The notes beneath the pieces are model-generated. The model was not told the origin of the DNA and did no database searches. It saw only the letters and a program-made list of their open reading frames with translations. From positions 1-34,483 of the forward strand of contig JAJDGO010000015.1 of assembly GCA_030265685.1 (NCBI GenBank): a stretch of DNA of 34,483 nucleotides. The letters are read 5' to 3'. This DNA comes from Bacteroidales bacterium OttesenSCG-928-M11 (GTDB lineage: Bacteria; Bacteroidota; Bacteroidia; Bacteroidales; Azobacteroidaceae). This document shows positions 25,680 to 33,379 of this stretch, piece by piece (within the stretch, counting starts at the first letter, position 1; every line of letters begins with the position of its first letter). Position numbers and translations under genes: made by a program.

Positions 25680-26444
25680 CTATTGATTATTTCTAATAAT
25701 AAATAATTCCGTTCTCGGATCTTTCGGATTTACCAACATATCGTTGGTAGGTCTAAACTCAATTAATTCTCCTTTTTCAAGATAAACCATATAATCCGAA
25801 ACTCGAGCCGCTTCATTTATATTTTTCGGGATCAACAAGATCGTATGATTCAATTTTAATCTATGAATAAGATCTTCAATAACAACAACTCCCTGATTGT
25901 CCATTAGATTTACCGGATTATCCATCAGTATAATTTCCGGATTCATTGCCAATGTGCGGGCGATACCCAATCGTTGTTGTTGATTTCGAGTAAGAATAGT
26001 CGGTTTTTTATTTAACATATCACATACTTCGTCCCATAATCCAACTTCAACAAGATTTTTTTCTACGACTTCTTGCTTCTGTTGTTTAGTAAGTTTAATA
26101 CCATTCAAGGCATAACCGAAAATAACGTTATCGAAGATGTTGACATGAGGGAAAGAGATCGGATCTTGAAATATCATTCCTACTTTCTTGCGCAAATCTA
26201 ATATATTCATCTCAAGCTGATTCTTTCCATTCCAATTAATTTCTCCCTCTTTTTTTATATTCGGGTACAACTCGTGCAAAAGATTAAAACTCCGAAGCAA
26301 AGTTGTTTTTCCCGAACCGGAAGCTCCAATGATAGAGGTAACCGTATTTTTAGGAAGCGCAAAACTTATATTTTTTATCCCCTCTACTCCATTGGGATAA
26401 GTTATCGTTACGTTCTTTAATATAATAGTCGAATTATCTGTCAT
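25680..26444 (-). CDS. pstB: PstB-like ABC ATPase with degenerate catalytic motifs
   Basis: 254 residues, normal PstB length. Walker A is intact (GASGSGKT, 40-47), as is the Q-loop (Q93, IFQDPISFP). The rest of the catalytic machinery is not: the signature LSGGQ is LTRNQ (151-155), the Walker B catalytic Glu is Asn176 (IILMDNP), the D-loop reads NLMD, and the H-loop His is Pro206 (LLIPKNINEA). I re-read all three sites from the DNA and the frame is clean. A homodimer would have two non-hydrolysing sites, so ATP-driven phosphate import is doubtful, though ATP binding may remain. The gene overlaps pstA by four bases and is in the expected place of the pst operon, with no second pstB in the window. 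Confidence 0.88.
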   Translation of the reverse strand: MTDNSTIILKNVTITYPNGVEGIKNISFALPKNTVTSIIGASGSGKTTLLRSFNLLHELYPNIKKEGEINWNGKNQLEMNILDLRKKVGMIFQDPISFPHVNIFDNVIFGYALNGIKLTKQQKQEVVEKNLVEVGLWDEVCDMLNKKPTILTRNQQQRLGIARTLAMNPEIILMDNPVNLMDNQGVVVIEDLIHRLKLNHTILLIPKNINEAARVSDYMVYLEKGELIEFRPTNDMLVNPKDPRTELFIIRNNQ

Positions 26445-27310
26445 GAGTATTTCCTTTCATTTTCTTGATATTTATTCGCCAGAACATTAATCAACAAGGT
26501 AATTATAAACAAAATCAAAGAAGCCGACCACAACAATTCCGACAATCTGGGAGTCTCGAAGATTTCCCAAATAAAAGTAGTAAGAGTCGATGTCGGTTGT
26601 AATAAATCCCAATTGATCATAGAACTACCTAAGGCTGTAAAAAGAAGCGGCGTTGTTTCGCCAATACTATTTCCAATAGAGAATAAAAGTCCTGATTTTA
26701 TATTTTTCGAAGCCATTGGAATTAGTATTTTTGTAATAATTTTCAATTTACTTCCACCAAGTACAATCCCTTCTTCTACATAAACCGAAGGAATCTGTTT
26801 TAAAGACTGATAAGTAGTTAGTGTTATCAGCGGAATCATTATAATTGCTAAAGCAATACCTCCTGCTAAAGCAGAAAAACCATGTAGGGGAACTACAATC
26901 CAAAAATAAATGATCACACCTATTATTATAGACGGAACTCCCGAAATAATCCTACAAGCCCACTCGGTTAATATTGCTATCTTTTTCCCTTGATTAATAT
27001 ACATATATATACTCGACCCCAAACCAATCGGAATAGAAACCAAAAGGGCGATAAATATAATATAAACGGTTCCTAACAAAGCATGCACAATTCCTCCTTG
27101 AAGGCTTTCGTATCCCTCCTTAGTCAAATACATGGTCGTTTTATCTGCCATCGATTTTATCAATAAGTTTACATCAAGATGATATAAACCTTTAGTTAAT
27201 AAATCCCAGCAAATCCAGAAGAAAGGAACTAAAGATATAGCTACAAAGAGATAGATTACGATAAGCAAAAATCGTTCGAACCTAATTCTATATTTTGAAT
27301 TTGACTTCAT
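26441..27310 (-). CDS. pstA: Phosphate ABC transporter permease PstA
   Basis: 289 residues with six predicted membrane helices. The binding-protein-dependent transport (EAA-type) loop is visible as QSLKQIPSVYVEEGIVLGGSKLKIITKILIPMASKNI, and the Pst-specific SIGNSIGETTPLLFTALG follows. It forms the inner-membrane channel with PstC. It overlaps pstC and pstB by four bases each, which indicates coupled translation. Confidence 0.92.
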   Translation of the reverse strand: MKSNSKYRIRFERFLLIVIYLFVAISLVPFFWICWDLLTKGLYHLDVNLLIKSMADKTTMYLTKEGYESLQGGIVHALLGTVYIIFIALLVSIPIGLGSSIYMYINQGKKIAILTEWACRIISGVPSIIIGVIIYFWIVVPLHGFSALAGGIALAIIMIPLITLTTYQSLKQIPSVYVEEGIVLGGSKLKIITKILIPMASKNIKSGLLFSIGNSIGETTPLLFTALGSSMINWDLLQPTSTLTTFIWEIFETPRLSELLWSASLILFIITLLINVLANKYQENERKYS

Positions 27311-28173
27311 ATTATATCTCTATCTGATATTTTTTGAGCAATAAAATTAATAATTCCAGTAAAAAGGAAAAGAATAAGCAAAAGTGCAATCAATGAATTC
27401 ATTTGCAAACCATGACTTCCTCCAAACTGATTAAAAACAATACTGGATATTGTACTTCCGGTACCATTCAACGAATCCGGAATATTAAACGTATTCCCTA
27501 TTAAAAAGCTTACAATTATAGCTTCTCCCATCACTTTGCTCAAAGCCAACAACAAGGAAGCTATAATTCCACGCCTTGACAATGGCAAACATATTTTCCA
27601 AGCTACTTTCAAACGAGTCGCCCCCATACAAATAGCGGTTTCTCTCATCGCCTGAGGAACTTTTGCTATATAATAAGTAACCAAAGTGGCACTAAATGGT
27701 ATAATCATACAAGCCAAAACAATAGAGGCTGCCAATATTCCATAGCCTTGATTTCCCATATTAAGCGATGAGAGAAGCGGACGAATGGTATAAACTCCCC
27801 AAATACCATAAATAATCGAGGGGATTCCCATTGATAGTTTGATAATGTAAGAAACAAATCGAGACAAAAGAGTGTTTCGATAGAGCCCCCCATTAAATAA
27901 AGCCAAAGAAATTATAAATGGGAGGCATATAATGATGGTTAATATGGACACAATAAAAGTAGTACAAATAAAAGACCAAGCTCCGTACTCTTCCAATCCT
28001 TCTCTTGGATTCCACGAAGAAGAGGTAATAAAATCAAAAATACCAAAATGTAGGAATGCAGGAATAGAACGAGAAAATAAAGCATAGAGCATCCCTGCTA
28101 ATAAAAACAGTATCAAAACAGAGGAGAATAAAAGTAATCCGTCTATTATTTTTGTTTGAAATCGTCTATTCAT
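27307..28173 (-). CDS. pstC: Phosphate ABC transporter permease PstC
   Basis: 288 residues with six membrane helices. Typical PstC features are SSSWNPREGLEEYGAWSFICTTF in the first periplasmic loop, the EAA-type loop (KVPQAMRETAICMGATRLKVAWKICLPLSRRGI) and ALSKVMGEAIIVSFLIGN. The first eight bases overlap the end of pstS and the last four overlap pstA. It pairs with PstA to form the phosphate channel. Confidence 0.92.
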   Translation of the reverse strand: MNRRFQTKIIDGLLLFSSVLILFLLAGMLYALFSRSIPAFLHFGIFDFITSSSWNPREGLEEYGAWSFICTTFIVSILTIIICLPFIISLALFNGGLYRNTLLSRFVSYIIKLSMGIPSIIYGIWGVYTIRPLLSSLNMGNQGYGILAASIVLACMIIPFSATLVTYYIAKVPQAMRETAICMGATRLKVAWKICLPLSRRGIIASLLLALSKVMGEAIIVSFLIGNTFNIPDSLNGTGSTISSIVFNQFGGSHGLQMNSLIALLLILFLFTGIINFIAQKISDRDII

Positions 28174-29174
28174 ACACTATTTCATTTGCGATCTCTATTG
28201 ATTTTTCCTGTATCTCTTCCGGCAATGGCAAATAACCAATAGCTCCTGCTTTCCTTTGTACTTGAGGACTAACCAAGTACTTTAGAAACTTGACCAATGC
28301 TTCTTTTTTATGCACACTGCGATTATTATAATTTTGATTTTTATATAGGGAAATCCACAAAAAAGCAGTAAGTGGATAAGCCTGTGTATCAGTAGAAACA
28401 ACCCCTAAAATTTGTTCATCTTGAATTTCTCCTAAAGCTGAAGCCATTGCATTATGGTTTGGCCAAGTAAAATAACCGGCAAGATTTTTGACAAAAGCAA
28501 TATTTGCTTCCTCTTCCATAGCTTGTAAAAACCCACCATACCCAATAGCTCCTTTGGTTTTCTTTACACTATTGATCAAGTTCTCGTTTCCAACAACCCC
28601 AATTCCGGTCTTCCATTGCAAAGATCTCCCTACTCCCATCTCTTTATTCCAAAGAAGATCGAAAGCATTCAAGTAAGAAGAAAACAAAAAAGAAGATCCC
28701 GACGTTTCTGCCCTAAAAAAAGGTATGATAGGTAACTTCCCAACTTGCTTTAAAGATGGGTTAAGAGCTACCAAATCCGGATCGTTCCAGTAACTTATTC
28801 TTCCTGTATATATCCGACTAATCAACGAAGCATCCAGCTTTAATTCTTGAACCGAGTCGTCAATATTATATAAAACTACAATGGCATCAATGCCAACCGG
28901 AATAGAAACAAGTTCTTTTTTGAAGTTTTCCTTATTAATTAATGAGATTATTGATATAAAATCGAGGGTATAGTCTTGTAATAAATTCACAGCCATTCCG
29001 GAAGAAGCAATATTATACGATATTTTCATATCGGTTTCTTCAGAATATTCGGGAATTACAATATCTAAAAACGGTTGGGAAAGCCCAACCCCCGAAAGAG
29101 ATAAATCTTTTGAGTTATCTTTACAGCATCCGAAGAGGATAAAAATACATAATAGCCAAAAAAAAGTGTTTCAT
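28166..29174 (-). CDS. pstS: PstS-like phosphate-binding lipoprotein, frameshifted in its signal peptide
   Basis: The ATG at 29174 opens MKHFF, then frame is lost in a run of eight T (minus strand; plus strand A8 at 29158-29165). With seven T the frame would read MKHFFWLLCIFILFGC, a textbook lipoprotein signal peptide (lipobox LFGC), and run on CKDNSKD... into the PstS body to 28166, 334 residues in all. As written, ribosomes starting at 29174 stop after 17 codons; the only long frame starts at 29029 and lacks the export signal. The body has PstS motifs (TGRISYWNDPDLVALNPS, RAETSGSSFLFSSYL). It could be a real mutation, phase-variable, rescued by slippage, or a sequencing error. Confidence 0.85.
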
Positions 29175-29196
29175 TTAGATAGCAGAAGTATGAACA

Positions 29197-29204
29197 CAAA
29201 AGTA
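29197..29204 (-). promoter_or_regulatory. -7 box (TACTTTTG) of the pst-pho operon
   Basis: Exact TAnnTTTG on the minus strand, 22 bases before the pstS ATG at 29174. The remaining 29205-29365 is an AT-rich spacer in which I found no E. coli-type Pho box. Confidence 0.6.
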
Positions 29205-29365
29205 ATATATATAATCTTCTTTTATTCCCTTATAATAATAAGATTTTATTACGAAATTGTTTCATTTCTACTTTTATGGTATTTCTTCGGCAAAGAATTA
29301 CCGGCTATTTCTCGAATAAAGAATAGAATTTGAAAGATTCGGCGTCTATTGCCAAAAAGAAAACT

Positions 29366-30379
29366 TCAGAGTTTGTAATAAGATTTGTACCAGTCTACAA
29401 ATCGACTGATTCCTTGCTCCAACTGCACTTGAGGCTTGTATCCGACTTCTTTCTCTAAACGGGTAGTATCGGCATAAGTTTGTGTAACATCGCCTTTTTG
29501 CATCGCCTTCATCTCTAAAACTGCGTCTTTTCCAAGAGCCGACTCTAAGGATTTAATAAAATCAAGCAACTTAACCGGCTTAGAACATCCTATATTATAT
29601 AGCTTATACGCTGGAGTTTCTTTGGGAGCTGTATTAATAACCCGGTATATACCTTCAACAATATCGTCGATGTAGGTAAAATCGCGCATCATTTGCCCAT
29701 TATTAAATACTTGTAGTGGTTTATCTTCTACTATGGCTTTGGTAAAAAGTACGGGAGCCATGTCCGGACGACCCCATGGTCCGTAAACAGTAAAGAATCT
29801 TAATCCCGAAGTTGGAATATTATATAGATGACTATAAGTATAAGCCATCAATTCGTTGGCTTTTTTGGTGGCGGCATAAAGACTAACCGGGTTATCAACC
29901 CGATCTTCTTCGGAAAAAGGAACCTTTACATTCATACCATATACAGAACTTGAGCTGGCAAAGACAAGATGACGAACCGGATTTTGCCTACACGCTTCCA
30001 ATATATTAATAAAACCCACTATATTACTGTCTATATATGCGTGTGGGTTTTCTAATGAGTACCGAACTCCGGCCTGTGCTGCCAAGTGACAAACATAATC
30101 AAATTGTTCATCTTTGAATAATTGTTCGATAGCAGATCGGTCTTCCAAGTTAAGTTTTACGAAACGGTAGTTAGTATATCGGTTACTTTGCGAAAAATGT
30201 CCGTATTGTATAGAATCTTTCAGGATTCCGGTTTCTTTCAAACGATCATATTTCAACTGCGGATTATAATAATCATTGATATTATCCAATCCTACGATAC
30301 TATCTACTCCACATTCTTGTAAAAATCGAACAAGAGAAAAACCTATAAATCCGGCAGCTCCGGTAACCAACACTTTCAT
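29366..30379 (-). CDS. NAD-dependent UDP-sugar epimerase (UDP-glucuronate 4-epimerase type)
   Basis: 337 residues from ATG 30379. The frame continues to a TTG at 30388, but that lies inside the promoter box, so the ATG is preferred. An extended SDR: GAAGFIG NAD motif (7-13), DNINDYY, the substrate pattern HLAAQAGVRYSLENPHAYIDSN, catalytic Ser in FASSSSVYG, YxxxK in YAATKKANE, and RFFTVYGPWGRPDMAP. These last two are typical of UDP-glucuronate 4-epimerases supplying UDP-galacturonate for capsule or LPS. The GalE-like alternative is less likely. It seems monocistronic with its own strong promoter. Confidence 0.88.
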   Translation of the reverse strand: MKVLVTGAAGFIGFSLVRFLQECGVDSIVGLDNINDYYNPQLKYDRLKETGILKDSIQYGHFSQSNRYTNYRFVKLNLEDRSAIEQLFKDEQFDYVCHLAAQAGVRYSLENPHAYIDSNIVGFINILEACRQNPVRHLVFASSSSVYGMNVKVPFSEEDRVDNPVSLYAATKKANELMAYTYSHLYNIPTSGLRFFTVYGPWGRPDMAPVLFTKAIVEDKPLQVFNNGQMMRDFTYIDDIVEGIYRVINTAPKETPAYKLYNIGCSKPVKLLDFIKSLESALGKDAVLEMKAMQKGDVTQTYADTTRLEKEVGYKPQVQLEQGISRFVDWYKSYYKL

Positions 30380-30385
30380 AAGAGG

Positions 30386-30393
30386 CAAAGGTA
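30386..30393 (-). promoter_or_regulatory. -7 box (TACCTTTG) of the epimerase gene
   Basis: Exact TAnnTTTG, with TTG 19 bases upstream (TTGTTG before AGTTGAGCAG), matching the Bacteroides -33/-7 spacing. Only six bases separate the box from the ATG, suggesting a leaderless mRNA. Confidence 0.75.
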
Positions 30394-30457
30394 AGCATTT
30401 TTCTGCTCAACTCAACAAGTAAGGCTCACAAGCCTGCCTATATTTTGTTCAATAATC

Positions 30458-31546
30458 TTATTTTGCTTTAAAAAGCCAACGAACTCCAAGCAAAGCTAAG
30501 TGCGAATCGGCATCGGGTTGTTGGTAAAAAGGTCCATCAAAAATAGTACGTTGATACACATAAGCAGCATGAAAACGTAAATATCTGAGTCGTTCTCTGT
30601 TGAAAGGATAAAACTCTACCGCCGCCTGAGTGCCCCAACCCGAGTAAGCCGTATCATCAAATGAGGTATCCTTGCGCTTATTCCAAACACCTTTCCCAAG
30701 AAAATGCCATTTCCCTAAGTAATACTTCAGATTAAGAGAAAGCGACTGGTCGTCAACTTGCCTCAAACCAAGCTCAGGATTACCTACTATTCCACCATAA
30801 TCCATCATTCGACGCCCGGAAAAATAGTCCAACTCGGTCGAAAAGTTATTGATATTCATCTGCAAACCAGTAGTAAGCCAATGATAAAACGTTGATTCTT
30901 CGTATTGAAAAAGGCTATAAGCACAACGTGTTTTTAATAAACCGTCAAAAAGACTTCCTTGCCATAGCAAGTTCATATTAAGAGATTTGTTTTTATATTC
31001 TTCCGATGCGAACTGAGAGTAATCCGAGTTCACTATCTGCATACTAAAAGTTTGTTCTCCCGTATTAAAAGCAGCAGTAACTCCTGTTTTATATAGATCA
31101 ATATCGCCATTAACCATCGAAGAAAGATATAAATCGGCTCCGTTATAGTCACATTCGAATGTACCGATTTGCATTGATTGCCGTCCAACAGTTATTTTCC
31201 ACTCATCTTGAATTGCAAATGCGAGCCAAGCATGATCAATTGCCGAAGAATAGTTGTCTCGAATAAGAGGATCTTGTGGTTTATTCAATCTATACCTTAC
31301 CCGATAAGTAAAACCGGGAACAATTTCTCCGGCAAACCAAAGCCGCATGGTCTGTCCCTTAAATCCTACGTAGTCTAAATCTTTATTTTTGAATTGAGTT
31401 TGCCCATCAACTCGCATATCTATCAGTACATTAAGCATCTTGCCGTCCCATAATAATTTTTTCAAAATATCATCACTTTCCCGATATTGAGCCGAAAGAC
31501 TGATCGAAAAGAAGAGCAGTCCAATAAGAAGAAAAACTTTATTCAT
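30458..31546 (-). CDS. Phosphate/polyphosphate-selective porin (OprP/OprO type)
   Basis: 362 residues with a signal peptide cut near SLSAQ. The mature chain is an alternating beta-barrel pattern ending in an aromatic-rich strand (LLGVRWLFKAK). The layout FAGEIVPGFTYRVRYRLNKPQ, DHAWLAFAIQDEWKITVGRQSMQIG fits the OprP/OprO porin family. It is the only outer-membrane pore near the pst-pho operon, so phosphate entry is a reasonable inference; the OprP family also includes other anion and substrate porins. The upstream region carries a promoter, a hairpin leader and the 22-bp repeat array. Confidence 0.72.
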   Translation of the reverse strand: MNKVFLLIGLLFFSISLSAQYRESDDILKKLLWDGKMLNVLIDMRVDGQTQFKNKDLDYVGFKGQTMRLWFAGEIVPGFTYRVRYRLNKPQDPLIRDNYSSAIDHAWLAFAIQDEWKITVGRQSMQIGTFECDYNGADLYLSSMVNGDIDLYKTGVTAAFNTGEQTFSMQIVNSDYSQFASEEYKNKSLNMNLLWQGSLFDGLLKTRCAYSLFQYEESTFYHWLTTGLQMNINNFSTELDYFSGRRMMDYGGIVGNPELGLRQVDDQSLSLNLKYYLGKWHFLGKGVWNKRKDTSFDDTAYSGWGTQAAVEFYPFNRERLRYLRFHAAYVYQRTIFDGPFYQQPDADSHLALLGVRWLFKAK

Positions 31547-31596
31547 AACAAAATAAATTAATCCGTTGTAATTGTTTCATAAATAGTTAAAATAAG

Positions 31597-31642
31597 AAGG
31601 GAATATTTTCATGCAAAGCACAAGTCAACAATATATTCCCTT
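31597..31642 (-). repeat. Inverted repeat in the porin 5' leader
   Basis: AAGGGAATAT (31597-31606) and ATATTCCCTT (31633-31642) form a perfect 10-bp stem with a 26-nt loop, between the putative transcription start (about 31657) and the porin ATG (31546). It may affect mRNA stability or translation. Confidence 0.5.
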
Positions 31643-31663
31643 TCTTCAATACAAAATGTATGG

Positions 31664-31671
31664 CAAATATA
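31664..31671 (-). promoter_or_regulatory. -7 box (TATATTTG) of the porin gene
   Basis: Exact TAnnTTTG on the minus strand. This would give a leader of about 110 bases. A TTG 22 bases upstream is a weak -33 candidate. Confidence 0.5.
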
Positions 31672-31739
31672 ACAAAAAACACATACAAAACATCAACATA
31701 ATCAAATATACCTTCTTAAAATCCCCGACAACCAAATCA

Positions 31740-31827
31740 AAGTTATTGGGAAACTTGGGGCAAGTTATACTAAAACTTGAGTGAAGTTATACTAAAACTT
31801 GAGGAAAGTTATAGTAAAACTTTGGGG
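31740..31827. repeat. Four 22-bp tandem repeats, each AAGTT-N7-AACTT
   Basis: Units at 31740-31761, 31762-31783, 31784-31805 and 31806-31827, exactly 22 bases each. All four keep the inverted pair AAGTT...AACTT with a 7-base centre (ATACTAA, ATAGTAA or ATTGGGA). A fifth partial unit (AAGTTAAGG) follows. The array lies about 80 bases upstream of the putative porin transcription start and after the ompA terminator. The two-turn period puts every site on the same DNA face, as in an activator-binding array. Confidence 0.75.
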
Positions 31828-31848
31828 AAGTTAAGGTATCTTTTTTAC

Positions 31849-31885
31849 AAAAAAAGAAGGCTGTCTCGCAGAAGAGACAGCCTTC
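31849..31885 (-). terminator. Terminator of ompA
   Basis: A perfect 12-bp stem GAAGGCTGTCTC (31856-31867) / GAGACAGCCTTC (31874-31885), 6-nt loop, followed on the minus strand by T7. Confidence 0.9.
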
Positions 31886-31923
31886 GAATGATTTACTTAA
31901 CGATTTACTTAAAAATCTTTTTC

Positions 31924-33180
31924 TTAGTCAACAACAAATATTACTACGCGATTCCAGTCATTTTCAGAGAATGGTTGAACTGTATCACCTTTAGCACCTT
32001 TTACTAAACGGTTTTCGCTAACTCCATATTTGTCTACTAAAACTTTTGCAACCGATTCAACACGTTGTTGAGATAACTTTTGGTTTACATTTGCAGAACC
32101 AGTTTCAGCATCAGCATAACCTGTTAATTGTATTTTCTTAGATGGGTTATCTTTTAGGAATTTAGCAGCCTCAGCTATTGCATAATATTGATTTGCAGTA
32201 ACCTTTGAACTACCAATTGTAAAGAAAACCGGAGTAGGTAAGAAAGGAACTATTTCTTCAACTACAACAACTTGCTCTGGACATTCAGGACATACTGGAA
32301 CCGGACGGTTTCTAAGTGCATCGTTTTCTTGACGAAGTTCGTTAATTTTTCTATTAAGTCCGTCAACGATAGCCGGATCATTGAAATCTGCTTTTACAAA
32401 ATGACGGAAGTTGAAGCGATAAGTCAAACCAATACTTGCAGTTGTTACAATATCCGAACCTGCAAACGACTCTCTTGCATCACGATCAAAACCAGCAGGA
32501 ACAGCTAAAGCATTAGCATCTAAGAATAAGTCCCAACGATCGTGCAAACGGAAATTCAACTGAATACCAGTATTTAAAGCAACATTCCAATTATGTCTGT
32601 AATGTACTCCATTAATATCATCGCTCATTGTGTATGTAACACCAGGTCCGATGTAGAATACAGGATTGAAAAACGCTTTTGGATTGTAAGAAGTAAAAAG
32701 ATTCTTCAAATTAACCATAAAATCAACCCCACCATAAATATATTCAGCGTGTCCGGCAAGTGCATAATCGTTGTTAATGTCTCTTCCGTAAGTTGATGTT
32801 TCGCCATATTTCCCGATAAAACGAAATCCGTATGTTGGATTATAGAATTTACCTACAGCACCTCCATAACTAAGATTCCAAAAACCGTCTTTATCAGAAT
32901 CAAATGCATTGAAAGGTTTTCCAACTTGCTTAATTGATCCTGTCAAGCTACCTCCTAATCCTGCGAAACCGGAAATAAACCAATTGTCTTTCGCACGATT
33001 ATCTACCCATGTTGTACTTGTTGCCTTTTTGCCTTCAGTTTGATTTTGAATGGCTTCTGTGTTAATTTTCTGCGCTAACACGTCTCCTGGATATTGAACA
33101 TCAACAGAAGTTTGTGCAAAAGTAAAATTTGTAACCAATAGCAGCGCTGCTGCCAAATAAAACATCTTTTTCATTTTCAT
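31924..33180 (-). CDS. ompA: OmpA-family outer-membrane protein
   Basis: 418 residues. The signal peptide (MFYLAAALLLVTNFTFAQ) is followed by an N-terminal beta-barrel of about 260 residues (GAVGKFYNPTYGFRFIGKYG, FLDANALAVPAGFDR) and a short coiled coil (GLNRKINELRQENDALRNR). A linker with CPECPEQ leads to a C-terminal OmpA peptidoglycan-binding domain (FFTIGSSKVTANQYYAIAEA, IQLTGYADAETGSANVNQKLSQQR). It is a major structural protein tying the outer membrane to the wall. Starts at 33180 or 33174 cannot be separated. It is divergent from tsaD and closed by its own terminator. Confidence 0.92.
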   Translation of the reverse strand: MKMKKMFYLAAALLLVTNFTFAQTSVDVQYPGDVLAQKINTEAIQNQTEGKKATSTTWVDNRAKDNWFISGFAGLGGSLTGSIKQVGKPFNAFDSDKDGFWNLSYGGAVGKFYNPTYGFRFIGKYGETSTYGRDINNDYALAGHAEYIYGGVDFMVNLKNLFTSYNPKAFFNPVFYIGPGVTYTMSDDINGVHYRHNWNVALNTGIQLNFRLHDRWDLFLDANALAVPAGFDRDARESFAGSDIVTTASIGLTYRFNFRHFVKADFNDPAIVDGLNRKINELRQENDALRNRPVPVCPECPEQVVVVEEIVPFLPTPVFFTIGSSKVTANQYYAIAEAAKFLKDNPSKKIQLTGYADAETGSANVNQKLSQQRVESVAKVLVDKYGVSENRLVKGAKGDTVQPFSENDWNRVVIFVVD

Positions 33181-33246
33181 AAATTTTATAACTCTGTTTA
33201 TACTAAATAATTTATTAATCTTGTTAATTATTTACCATATAGAACA

Positions 33247-33254
33247 CAAAAATA
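33247..33254 (-). promoter_or_regulatory. -7 box (TATTTTTG) of ompA
   Basis: Exact TAnnTTTG on the minus strand, giving a leader of about 60 bases to the ATG at 33180. Confidence 0.6.
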
Positions 33255-33338
33255 ATCGTTTTGTTTAATTAATAAAAAAAAATCCGCTTTTTGTACTAAA
33301 AAATGTGTTTAATACTAAAGAAATAAGCACAAAAACAT

Positions 33339-33346
33339 TACTTTTG
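33339..33346 (+). promoter_or_regulatory. -7 box (TACTTTTG) of tsaD
   Basis: Exact TAnnTTTG on the plus strand, 33 bases before the ATG at 33380. It rules out the upstream in-frame start at 33305. Confidence 0.6.
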
Positions 33347-33379
33347 TCTTCCTTATTACTCATATTAATTATTTATCTT

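Noticed and set aside
31740-31827. CRISPR array
   Set aside because: Units are contiguous with no unique spacers and only 22 bases long; these are iterons or operator repeats, not CRISPR.
31777-32007. Plus-strand frame over the repeat array and the ompA end
   Set aside because: Generated by the repeats and by the antisense of ompA; it crosses a strong terminator hairpin.
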